IMG/VR virus record: IMGVR_UViG_3300020205_003169
Coordinates: 1 to 22,749 of that record
Reading direction: 5' to 3' (one strand)
DNA from: a virus
DNA length: 22,749 nt
Shown piece by piece: positions 1-7,220 of this stretch. The notes under the pieces were generated by a model. That model saw only the letters and a list, made by a program, of their open reading frames with translations, did no database searches and was not told the origin of the DNA. The position numbers were made by a program, and so were the translations under genes. Position 1 is the first letter of the stretch, and every line of letters begins with the position of its first letter.

Positions 1-1
1 A

Positions 2-49
2 AGACCAGCAGTACCCTCAGTAATAGCAACACTAACACAGATAGCATAA
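2..49 (+). CDS. 3' end of an upstream gene (partial)
   Basis: One frame is open from the window edge and stops with TAA at 47-49, three bases before the next ATG at 53. The visible tail reads RPAVPSVIATLTQIA. The short gap matches the spacing between other genes here, so this is probably the end of another fibre-region gene. Only 15 codons are visible. A different frame also stays open from position 1 into the next gene, so the assignment is tentative and no function can be given. Confidence 0.45.
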   Translation, partial: RPAVPSVIATLTQIA

Positions 50-52
50 CAG

Positions 53-598
53 ATGAAAATATTTCAACCCATAGTATCAGGATCGTTTACAACTTCAGGG
101 TCCGTATTTCTAAAAGGATTAACATCTGCTGCTCAATCAAATGTTATTTTAATTGATACAGCCTCTGGACAATTATACACAACAGCTTCTGCAGCAATTT
201 CCCCACCACCAACACCTCCTTTTCCTTTTACAGGAACAGCACAAATAACTGGTTCACTTATAGTAACTAATACTCTAACATTAGATGGATCTTTACAAGA
301 CTTTTATACAACAAATACAGGAGCAACTGGAGATTGGGGTCTTTACACACAGATAACAGGTTCATACACTTCTGTATTTATGAAGTACACAGTAAGTAAT
401 GGAGCAAATACAAGAGCTGGAGAGTTTGTAACAACTTGGAATGGGACAACCATAGTGAGTTACGATAACTCAACAACAGATATTGGAAGTACATCAGATG
501 TAACAATAGTCTCAGCAATAGTAACAAATACTGTAGAGATAAAAGCAACAATACTCTCATCAGGTTGGAAAATAAAAACACTAGCAACTTTTATATAA
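53..598 (+). CDS. Tail fibre-like protein with Thr-Gly-Ser repeats
   Basis: A 181-residue protein rich in Ser, Thr and Gly with short beta-repeat units such as TGSLIVTNTLTLDGSL (about residues 66-81). This pattern is common in tail fibres and fibre-associated proteins of environmental T4-like phages, where repeats of this type build elongated beta structures on the virion. A proline-rich stretch (PPPTPPFPF, about residues 51-59) could be a hinge between an N-terminal attachment part and the repeat part. It is followed 46 bases later by the homing endonuclease gene and is one of four similar proteins in the first 7 kb. No enzymatic motif is visible. The fibre role is inferred from composition and position; the ATG at 53 is the first in frame and has no Shine-Dalgarno sequence. 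Confidence 0.6.
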   Translation: MKIFQPIVSGSFTTSGSVFLKGLTSAAQSNVILIDTASGQLYTTASAAISPPPTPPFPFTGTAQITGSLIVTNTLTLDGSLQDFYTTNTGATGDWGLYTQITGSYTSVFMKYTVSNGANTRAGEFVTTWNGTTIVSYDNSTTDIGSTSDVTIVSAIVTNTVEIKATILSSGWKIKTLATFI

Positions 599-602
599 GT
601 TA

Positions 603-617
603 AATATTTATTGTAAA
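603..617 (+). promoter_or_regulatory. Putative late promoter, copy 1
   Basis: AATATTTATTGTAAA, a near-consensus copy of the element found ten times in this window. It lies 27 bases before the homing endonuclease start. The fibre gene at 1358 has no copy of its own, so this site probably serves both genes and the cotranscribed fibre genes beyond. Confidence 0.5.
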
Positions 618-644
618 TTAGTTGGATAGGGAAAACTAAAAATT

Positions 645-1361
645 ATGGAAAAATCAGTCATATACAAAATAACAAGTCCTACAGGAAAAGTCTATATAGG
701 TAAAACAATCCATTTTACAAATAGAATGACCAGCTACAGGAACTTGAACAATCCCCAGCAACTAATAATCCATTCCAGTATAGTAAAATATGGATGGGAT
801 AATCATAAAGTAGAAATACTTGAAGAAACAACACCTGATAAGCTAAGTGATCTAGAAATCAAATACATAGCTGAGTATAAATCTTATCACTACGATAATC
901 CTCTAGGAATGAACCTTACAAAAGGGGGAGATGGAGCTATTGGAAGAATAGATAGTGCAGAGGTTAGAGTAAAAAGAGCTCAAAAATTAATAGGGTTAAA
1001 AAGAAATGAAACTACTAAGAAACTTATGAGTGATTTAAAAAAAGGAAAAGCACCAGTAGCATCAACTTTACCTAGAAGTGAAAAGCAATTATATCATATA
1101 AAATATGGTAATATAGGTAGAAAAGTATCACAAGAATCTATTAATAAAAACTTACAAACCAAATTAGATAACTTCTTAAAACAATATGGAGGGATCATAC
1201 AATATGATTTGGAAGGAAATTTTATAAAAGAATGGCAAATGTTACCAAAACATGTAGCAAATTGTATTAAGATTGATGATGCCCACTTCAATAAGGTCCT
1301 TAAAAAAGGGAGCAGTAAATGTGCCGGATATTTATGGACTTATAAAAATAAAACAAAATGA
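645..1361 (+). CDS. GIY-YIG homing endonuclease
   Basis: A 238-residue free-standing homing endonuclease, expected to cut a specific DNA site in related phages that lack the gene so that repair copies it in. The GIY-YIG nuclease domain spans about residues 4-95: IYK at 6-8, KVYIGKT at 15-21, an Arg at 27 at the position of the catalytic Arg of I-TevI, and Glu71 as the likely metal-binding residue. Next come two NUMOD3-like DNA-binding segments (about 107-135 and 155-172) and a C-terminal NUMOD1-like segment beginning IIQYDLEGNFIKEW. The stop codon overlaps the next gene's start (ATGA at 1358-1361), so translation may be coupled. It has its own promoter-like element upstream. The family call is strong; its target site cannot be read from this window. 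Confidence 0.92.
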   Translation: MEKSVIYKITSPTGKVYIGKTIHFTNRMTSYRNLNNPQQLIIHSSIVKYGWDNHKVEILEETTPDKLSDLEIKYIAEYKSYHYDNPLGMNLTKGGDGAIGRIDSAEVRVKRAQKLIGLKRNETTKKLMSDLKKGKAPVASTLPRSEKQLYHIKYGNIGRKVSQESINKNLQTKLDNFLKQYGGIIQYDLEGNFIKEWQMLPKHVANCIKIDDAHFNKVLKKGSSKCAGYLWTYKNKTK

Positions 1362-2542
1362 ACGAATTTATAGCTCGCAATGGGCTCATCGCACAAAACA
1401 ATTCCGTAGTAACTGGATCACTTACAGTTACTCAAGGGATAACAGGATCTTTATTTGGAACTTCGTCTTTTGCTACCTTATCAAACATACAGTATGTAAC
1501 CAATAGTATTCAATCTCTATCTCAAATTGAAGTGGCAGATTATAGTGCAGATGTAGCAGTAACATTTGTTAATGGTAAATTAAAATTTATATTTGGAACA
1601 CCAACAGCTCCAACTACACCTTCTCCTAGTTTTAATAGTACATTTAGTACAGATAGGTTTAACAAGATTCAGGATAATTATGATATTACTGGTAGTTTAA
1701 ATGTAAATGGATATACCTTAATCAGTGCATCTCTATACGAAGGTGCTACTCAACTAGCAAATATAGGAACAGGTACTACACTTTTTTACAATACAACAAC
1801 AAGTGGTTCACATACTTACACACTAGCAGTAACAGCTTCTAGTCCATTAGATGGAACAATAGTATCATCTTCGGCTACTTTACTAGGAACTCTATCTAAA
1901 ACAATTCCTGGAAGCCCAACTATTACTGCAACACCTAACGTACAGTTTGGAGCAACATCAAATCAAATTGAACAAGGAGCAACCGGTAGTATTGCATTTA
2001 CATCAGCATCAGGAGCTGCTAACTCTTGGGTACATAATTTTACATCAACCAATGTACCATCTCCAATATATGTAACAGGTTCAGCAACAGGTTCAGCAAG
2101 CATATTAATAACAGCTACATCCTATTACTCATCATCAGGAGTACTAGGAGCTGATAATAGTCCTGCACTAACAACGACAACAGCAACAACAACTACTTAT
2201 ACAAAAATAAGAAGTGTAAGATATGGTGCATCAGCAGCAACTAGTTTTACTCAAGCTCAATTAGAAAATTTAGCATTATGGGATACTACATTAGGAGGGA
2301 CCGTTGGAAGTATTGCAAAAGGAACAACTGATCCTAATAATTACCAATTTACTGCAGTTGCTTCAGCACAGTATATTTATATTGTAGTAGATTCAGCCTA
2401 CACACTTACAGGTATTCTAAATGTTAATAACTCTAATTCAAATGATTTAAACGTATTTTCAAATAGTACTATAGGTAATTATAAAGTTTACCGTTCTAAT
2501 AACTTAGCATCAACAACAATACTATATAAATTAACTAGATAA
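1358..2542 (+). CDS. Tail fibre-like structural protein
   Basis: A 394-residue Ser/Thr-rich protein. Residues 18-40 carry the VTGSLTVTQGITGSLFG-type repeat shared with the other fibre proteins here. The middle (about residues 100-290) is Thr/Ser-rich beta sequence that resembles tandem Ig-like or beta-sandwich modules, though no diagnostic motif is present. The C-terminus, ending KVYRSNNLASTTILYKLTR, looks like the small globular tip seen at the end of many fibre proteins. The start overlaps the stop of the homing endonuclease gene by four bases, and there is no promoter-like element or ribosome binding site of its own. It probably forms part of the distal tail or baseplate fibre and takes part in receptor contact; this is inferred from composition and neighbours. 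Confidence 0.65.
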   Translation: MNEFIARNGLIAQNNSVVTGSLTVTQGITGSLFGTSSFATLSNIQYVTNSIQSLSQIEVADYSADVAVTFVNGKLKFIFGTPTAPTTPSPSFNSTFSTDRFNKIQDNYDITGSLNVNGYTLISASLYEGATQLANIGTGTTLFYNTTTSGSHTYTLAVTASSPLDGTIVSSSATLLGTLSKTIPGSPTITATPNVQFGATSNQIEQGATGSIAFTSASGAANSWVHNFTSTNVPSPIYVTGSATGSASILITATSYYSSSGVLGADNSPALTTTTATTTTYTKIRSVRYGASAATSFTQAQLENLALWDTTLGGTVGSIAKGTTDPNNYQFTAVASAQYIYIVVDSAYTLTGILNVNNSNSNDLNVFSNSTIGNYKVYRSNNLASTTILYKLTR

Positions 2543-2548
2543 TAGGCT

Positions 2549-3163
2549 ATGGCAATAAATATAATTCAAGGGTATAATCCATCTACTAATGAACCTATAG
2601 ATTCAAGGTTAGTAAAAGCAGATGCTACTGCTAGGTATAATATTGCTACCTATGAATCGTATAATGGACTATTAGTATACCAAAAAGACACTAAAGAACT
2701 ATATACTCTAGTAGATACAGGAAGTATAGGAAATAGTGCTGGGTGGCAATTAGTTGGGTTAAATATCAATACAGGTTCATTTGCAACTACAGGTTCAAAT
2801 ATATTTAAAGGAAATCAAATTATAACAGGTTCTATTAATATAACTGGAACTTACAATGGATATAGACCACTACCAACTCAAGCCTCACAACTCTCAGGAA
2901 GCGTCACAATGTCCTACGTAACTGACGGAGTATATGGTACATTACAAACTCCAATAACTGGAAGTTCTATTGTATCAGATACGGCATCTGCAGTTTTAGG
3001 GGTTTCAAATATAATGATCCACAGTCAATCTACGGCACCCACTTTTGGAAGTGATTTTAAGAAATTAACAGGAAGCTCAACATATGTAGCAGGAGTTAAT
3101 TATATTTTCAGTACATTTATATCAAGTAGCCAAATTATATATTCAATCCAACAAACCCCATAG
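2549..3163 (+). CDS. Tail fibre-associated structural protein
   Basis: A 204-residue protein. The first 75 residues (NIIQGYNPSTNEPIDSRLV onward, then YNGLLVYQKDTKELYTLVD) form a distinct domain that resembles the N-terminal region of phage proteins which report or present a parameter-like segment before a fibre repeat; its exact role is unknown. Residues about 75-105 contain TGSFATTGSNIFKGN and ITGSINITGTYNG, the Thr-Gly-Ser repeat shared across this region. The C-terminal half is beta-rich without a recognisable motif. It lies six bases after the previous fibre gene and two bases before the adhesin gene, so the three are almost certainly translated from one message. A structural role in the fibre complex is the best inference. 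Confidence 0.55.
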   Translation: MAINIIQGYNPSTNEPIDSRLVKADATARYNIATYESYNGLLVYQKDTKELYTLVDTGSIGNSAGWQLVGLNINTGSFATTGSNIFKGNQIITGSINITGTYNGYRPLPTQASQLSGSVTMSYVTDGVYGTLQTPITGSSIVSDTASAVLGVSNIMIHSQSTAPTFGSDFKKLTGSSTYVAGVNYIFSTFISSSQIIYSIQQTP

Positions 3164-3165
3164 TT

Positions 3166-5733
3166 ATGAGTATTAGAAGAATGTTTATTGCAAATCTAAA
3201 CTACATTAGAAGTGTAATACAGAGTTTTGTAAATTATACAGCAGTATTTAATGCTCTGTATGAAGCAGACTATTGTTTAGAACGTTCATTAGATGATTTG
3301 AACAAAAAGGATTTATTATATAATGCATCATTAGTAGTTACGCCAAATTCATATAAAGAAGGATTATTATATAATGTATTTCCAAGTAAGAAAAACATAC
3401 TCCTAAACTCAGGATATTTTAATTTATCTCCTTGGACAACAGGTGGTGCTACAATAACTCCTAATGCAGGACCAGCTCCTGATGGAACAAGTACAGCTTA
3501 CTTATATAATGATACAGGAGCGTCAGATAATGCTGGTGCAATAATTCAAGCATTTACAGCTACTTCTAATATACTAACTTGTTCTATATATTTAAAAGCA
3601 TCTGCAACAACTATTGATAGACGTTTAGCATTAAGAAACAGTACTACAGCAACGATTTTTGACACTTTAATTATAAACCTTAATACAGGAGTTTTTACAG
3701 GAGCAGGTTGGACTGTTATCTTATTACCTAATAATTGGTACAGATGTATATACACAAGAAGCACAGGTTTTAGTATTGGCAATACAATGCAGTTTTATAC
3801 AGCAAGAACAAGTGGTGCTGCTGTAGGTGCAACAGACCAATGGTTTGCTTGGGGAGCACAAGTTGAAGAGGGATATAATGTATCTACATACAGTCAAACT
3901 TATGCAAGTATAATTCCTACATTCACAAGAAATTCAACTGCTACAAGATTAAACAGTTCGGGTAATGTTGAGGTAGTACCATCTCAGAATTTACTCACAT
4001 ATTCAGAACAATTTAATAATGCAAATTGGGCAAAAAGCAATGCGTCAGTAACCGTAGACACTGCAATAGCACCTGATGGAACTCTTACAGCTGATTCACT
4101 TATTGAAGACACTGCATTATCAGTTCATTTTACTAATAATGCTCAAAACGGAACTGTAATAGCAAGTCAAAACTACACTTTTAGCGTGTACGTAAATAGA
4201 ACATCAACAAGAAATGTAAGCATATCTATAGGAGCATCACGTTTATATGCTAATTTTATTTCAAGTACAGGGGTTATTGGTTCTTATGGAGCAGATGGAA
4301 CTAGTTTTACTTTTGGCGCATACACATCTACTATAATAAATTCAAATTGGATTAGAGTTTCAGTTTCAGGAACTGCGTTAGTAACACAAGGATTATATTC
4401 AAGAGTTACATTAGATAATACTCCAACAGCAATAGGAGGAGTAGCTCCTACATATACAGGAAATGGAACAAGTGGAGTAATAATATGGGGAGCACAGACA
4501 ACAATGACATCATCAGTACAACCATACTTCCCTACAACAACAAGATTTAATATACCAAGAGCAAACTATTTAGTTGGAGACACTTGTCCTACATTGTTTT
4601 TAGAACAAGCAGCTACAAACAATATGCTGAACTCTGAAGATATATCTTTATGGACAGCAATAAACTCTCCTATAATTTCAACAAATGTTGCAATTGCACC
4701 AAATGGTACAATGACAGCAGATAGCATACAATCAAATAATTCTGCTCTTTTTCAAAGTGTGTTACAAACAAGGGCAATTACAAGTAATAATTTTAGCACT
4801 GCTGTTACTTTTTCAATTTTTGTAAAAAAAGAAGCATCTCCCGAAACAAGATATGGAGGAATGGCTTTAGATTTTGCAGCATCAGGTGCAATATTAAGAA
4901 AAGTTGCTTGGATAATAATTGATGCTTACAATGGAACTGCTGTACTGTCCTCAACTGCTCCAGCCAGTCCTGCAATTGCAGCGACAGTTAATAGTATTAA
5001 AGTAGAAGACTATAATACGTATTGGAGAATAAGTATGACAGCAACGGACAATGGTACTGCTCTTATAGCAACAAGCCCTTTTGTGTCAGCGGTTTATTAT
5101 GGAACATTATCTACTGATGGAACCACTAACAATGCAACAGTACCTGGTTCTGCAAGAACAATATGGGGTGCTCAATTAGAGGTTATATACACAGGCACAC
5201 TTAATACCACAGCATCAGGTCCAACATCATATATACCAACTACTACAGCTATAGTTACAAGAACAGCTGAAAGCTTAATAGTTCCAACCCCATATACAAG
5301 TAATCTTATTACATCATTAGGAGGAACTTGGTTGATTGATTTAAAAAATGCAATAGAATATATAAGAGATGTTCCTTCAGCAGGTAGTGGTATGTTTATT
5401 GGAGATGGAGCAGCAGCAAATATTGGTAATTCTATAGTAATACGTATAGCTGTTAGTACAATATCTTATCTTTCAATATATAAATACGTAAGCGGTGCAG
5501 CTACGCCGTTATATACTTTAACTAATGCAAATTCTAAAATAGTAATAAAATGGGATGGAATATATATTAATGTTTTTGTAAATGGAGTAAAAGTAGTTAC
5601 AAACAGTGTTTTTACAACTACTAATATGAATAATATGATTTATAGTGTACAATCTCCTACAAATATAAAAACAATGGCGTTATACCCCCTTCCATTAACA
5701 GATGCTCAATGTTTATCACTTTCAACTCAATAA
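3166..5733 (+). CDS. Large tail adhesin with three jelly-roll-like modules and LamG-like end
   Basis: An 855-residue protein, the largest in the window. After a helical N-terminal segment (about residues 1-70) come three homologous modules. Each opens with an NLL-type strand and an aPDGT-type turn (NILLNSGYFNLSPW near 77, NLLTYSEQFNNANW near 274, NNMLNSEDISLW near 485) and closes with an aromatic WGAQ strand (near 227, 440 and 666), usually followed by YxPTT. This is a carbohydrate-binding-like beta-sandwich repeat common in phage spikes and fibres. Between modules 1 and 2 is the TFTRNSTATR segment that often precedes such modules. Residues about 719-855 resemble a LamG/concanavalin-like domain (KWDGIYINVFVNGVKV, then YPLPLTDAQC). 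It is probably the receptor- or glycan-binding tail protein. No depolymerase active site was seen. Confidence 0.75.
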   Translation: MSIRRMFIANLNYIRSVIQSFVNYTAVFNALYEADYCLERSLDDLNKKDLLYNASLVVTPNSYKEGLLYNVFPSKKNILLNSGYFNLSPWTTGGATITPNAGPAPDGTSTAYLYNDTGASDNAGAIIQAFTATSNILTCSIYLKASATTIDRRLALRNSTTATIFDTLIINLNTGVFTGAGWTVILLPNNWYRCIYTRSTGFSIGNTMQFYTARTSGAAVGATDQWFAWGAQVEEGYNVSTYSQTYASIIPTFTRNSTATRLNSSGNVEVVPSQNLLTYSEQFNNANWAKSNASVTVDTAIAPDGTLTADSLIEDTALSVHFTNNAQNGTVIASQNYTFSVYVNRTSTRNVSISIGASRLYANFISSTGVIGSYGADGTSFTFGAYTSTIINSNWIRVSVSGTALVTQGLYSRVTLDNTPTAIGGVAPTYTGNGTSGVIIWGAQTTMTSSVQPYFPTTTRFNIPRANYLVGDTCPTLFLEQAATNNMLNSEDISLWTAINSPIISTNVAIAPNGTMTADSIQSNNSALFQSVLQTRAITSNNFSTAVTFSIFVKKEASPETRYGGMALDFAASGAILRKVAWIIIDAYNGTAVLSSTAPASPAIAATVNSIKVEDYNTYWRISMTATDNGTALIATSPFVSAVYYGTLSTDGTTNNATVPGSARTIWGAQLEVIYTGTLNTTASGPTSYIPTTTAIVTRTAESLIVPTPYTSNLITSLGGTWLIDLKNAIEYIRDVPSAGSGMFIGDGAAANIGNSIVIRIAVSTISYLSIYKYVSGAATPLYTLTNANSKIVIKWDGIYINVFVNGVKVVTNSVFTTTNMNNMIYSVQSPTNIKTMALYPLPLTDAQCLSLSTQ

Positions 5734-5734
5734 T

Positions 5735-6121
5735 ATGTATTTTAGAAAATATGAATTTCCATCAGAAGAATATTTTGATTTATTAGTACAAGATATTCCA
5801 TTAGAATCAAACCAAGCAATTGTAAAACTTGGAAAGTTAGCCACAGAAGAGTTAACAATAGAAGAATTAACCGCAAAAAAGTATTGTGTAGATATACTTT
5901 GGGAAAATGAAATACCTGTAGATTGGACACAGTATGAAACATGGGATGTTGAAGAAAATGGTTCGCATACATTTTTAGGTTGGGAATTTGGTAAGGATAT
6001 TAATAGTAATTCAAAATTTGAAAACTATAGCAAACCTACTCCAACACCAGTAGAGGAGATTGTAGATATAATTCCTCTAATACAGGTAGATCGACCAGTA
6101 GTAGATGTAGTAGTTGAATAA
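5735..6121 (+). CDS. Small acidic protein of unknown function
   Basis: A 128-residue protein starting MYFRKYEFPSEEYFD. I chose the ATG at 5735, one base after the adhesin stop, because an upstream in-frame ATG at 5702 lies inside the adhesin gene and would add only residues from its overlap. The protein is acidic and Trp/Tyr-containing in the middle (VDWTQYETWDVEENG, about residues 69-83) and has a Pro/Val-rich C-terminus. I do not recognise the family. Its position directly behind a long adhesin gene is where tail-fibre assembly chaperones are often found, but no sequence feature supports that. A run of T's follows the gene without a hairpin, so no terminator is called. Confidence 0.6.
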   Translation: MYFRKYEFPSEEYFDLLVQDIPLESNQAIVKLGKLATEELTIEELTAKKYCVDILWENEIPVDWTQYETWDVEENGSHTFLGWEFGKDINSNSKFENYSKPTPTPVEEIVDIIPLIQVDRPVVDVVVE

Positions 6122-6145
6122 GAAACATAAATACTAATTTTTTTT

Positions 6146-6160
6146 AATATTTATTATAAA
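6146..6160 (+). promoter_or_regulatory. Putative late promoter, copy 2
   Basis: AATATTTATTATAAA, an exact match to the consensus, preceded by a run of T's and 11 bases before the ATG at 6172. Confidence 0.6.
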
Positions 6161-6171
6161 ACATAACCAAA

Positions 6172-6849
6172 ATGGCATTCATCAGTCCCTCAGGAATAGT
6201 AGCATTAAACCCCATTAAATCAGAACATATATTAAGGATAATAAATGCCTTAAATGGTACTTTATCCAATGATGTAACAGTATCAGGTTCAACAAAACTT
6301 AAAACTTTGTATGCCCCTTCAATGGTAGGGCCAACTTCATTTACCGGTACATTTACTGCAACTCATACAGTAAACAATATAGATACTTTTGCTATAGTAG
6401 GACAAAATACAACAAATGCCGGTTCAGGAATATATGGCTATTCGGCTAATGGGAAGGGAATATATGTTGGATCCGATAGTGGAACCGGTCTTTACGCATA
6501 TAGCAACTCAGGTCCTATAGCTAGATTTGCTACTAATAAAGATTATCAACTAATAAAAATTTTTAATAATGGTAACCTTTTATTAAATCCTTTAACTGCA
6601 TCCTCAGAAGACCCTACAGATACTGGATATAAACTTTATGTAGGAGGAAATACCTATATTCAAGGAAATACAACAATAACAGGCTCCTTAGTAGTAACAG
6701 GATCAGTTACTGTGCGCAACATACTAACACTTACACCTACAAGCTCATTACCAACAGGACAACCAACAGGATCCTTTATAGTATCAGGTTCAGGTGCAAG
6801 CTGTAAACCATATTTTTATAATGGAACAACCTGGACAGCATTATTCTAA
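6172..6849 (+). CDS. Tail fibre or tail structural protein with Thr-Gly-Ser repeats
   Basis: A 225-residue protein. The middle (about residues 75-125) is Gly/Tyr-rich with a repeat-like segment (SGIYGYSANGKGIYVGSDSG) resembling the triple-stranded beta fibres of phage tails. Residues 175-190 carry ITGSLVVTGSVTVRN, the repeat shared with the other fibre proteins. The end, YFYNGTTWTALF, is a short tip sequence found in many phage fibre and collar proteins. Unlike the upstream fibre genes it has its own promoter-like element. It is the last fibre-type gene before the sheath-tube segment, so it may attach near the baseplate or be a whisker-like protein; this cannot be decided from the sequence alone. 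Confidence 0.6.
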   Translation: MAFISPSGIVALNPIKSEHILRIINALNGTLSNDVTVSGSTKLKTLYAPSMVGPTSFTGTFTATHTVNNIDTFAIVGQNTTNAGSGIYGYSANGKGIYVGSDSGTGLYAYSNSGPIARFATNKDYQLIKIFNNGNLLLNPLTASSEDPTDTGYKLYVGGNTYIQGNTTITGSLVVTGSVTVRNILTLTPTSSLPTGQPTGSFIVSGSGASCKPYFYNGTTWTALF

Positions 6850-6866
6850 AATAAAATAAAAAATAT

Positions 6867-6881
6867 AATATTTATAATAAA
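6867..6881 (+). promoter_or_regulatory. Putative late promoter, copy 3
   Basis: AATATTTATAATAAA, consensus match containing TATAAT, 16 bases before the ATG at 6898. Confidence 0.55.
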
Positions 6882-6897
6882 TTAATTTAAAACCGTT

Positions 6898-7149
6898 ATG
6901 GAAAAAGCAACAAAGTTACAAGAAACCGAATTACAAGAATTAAAAAATTTCCAAAATCAATCTGAAGCGTTAATTGCACAATTAGGGCAATTATCATTTA
7001 AAAAACTTCAAATTGAAAAAGAAGAACAATACTTAAAATCTCAATACGAACAGTTAACTACAGTTGAAATTGAACTTAGTAAAAAGTTAAAAGAAACTTA
7101 TGGTGATGTTCAAATAGATTTAGAAAAAGGAGATATAATATATTCCTAG
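6898..7149 (+). CDS. Small coiled-coil protein
   Basis: An 83-residue protein that is almost wholly helical by composition: Glu, Lys, Gln and Leu rich with heptad-like spacing (about residues 5-68), no Gly or Pro in the helical part, ending in DIEKGDIIYS-like residues (DLEKGDIIYS). It probably forms a coiled-coil dimer or trimer. It has its own promoter-like element and sits directly before the sheath gene, so it is likely expressed late with the tail proteins. Small coiled-coil proteins next to sheath genes occur in related environmental phages, but I know of no established role. It could be a minor virion protein or an assembly factor. Confidence 0.65.
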   Translation: MEKATKLQETELQELKNFQNQSEALIAQLGQLSFKKLQIEKEEQYLKSQYEQLTTVEIELSKKLKETYGDVQIDLEKGDIIYS

Positions 7150-7173
7150 AATACAGGTTTTGAGCCCTTTTTT

Positions 7174-7188
7174 AATATTTATTACTAA
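7174..7188 (+). promoter_or_regulatory. Putative late promoter, copy 4
   Basis: AATATTTATTACTAA after a T-run, 32 bases before the sheath ATG at 7221, the longest leader of the set. One base differs from the consensus. Confidence 0.55.
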
Positions 7189-7220
7189 ACATAAACAAAA
7201 TAATTTAAACATAATTAAAA

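Noticed and set aside
378-587. Open frames on the minus strand at 378-587, 1094-1291, 3546-3782, 5742-5972, 7754-7990, 8465-8647, 10332-10658, 19883-20101 and 20869-21087
   Set aside because: All lie opposite well-supported + strand genes, have low-complexity Leu/Ser/Val-rich or odd sequences, and have no promoter or gene-like spacing. They are shadows.
1273-1506. A + strand open frame spanning the endonuclease-fibre junction
   Set aside because: It overlaps two supported genes in another frame and its product has no recognisable features.
6125-6150. Terminator after the small acidic gene from the run of T's
   Set aside because: No stable hairpin precedes the T-run; it seems to be part of the T-rich lead of the promoter-like element.
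53-6849. Diversity-generating retroelement acting on fibre genes
   Set aside because: No reverse transcriptase gene and no template/variable repeat pair was seen in the window.
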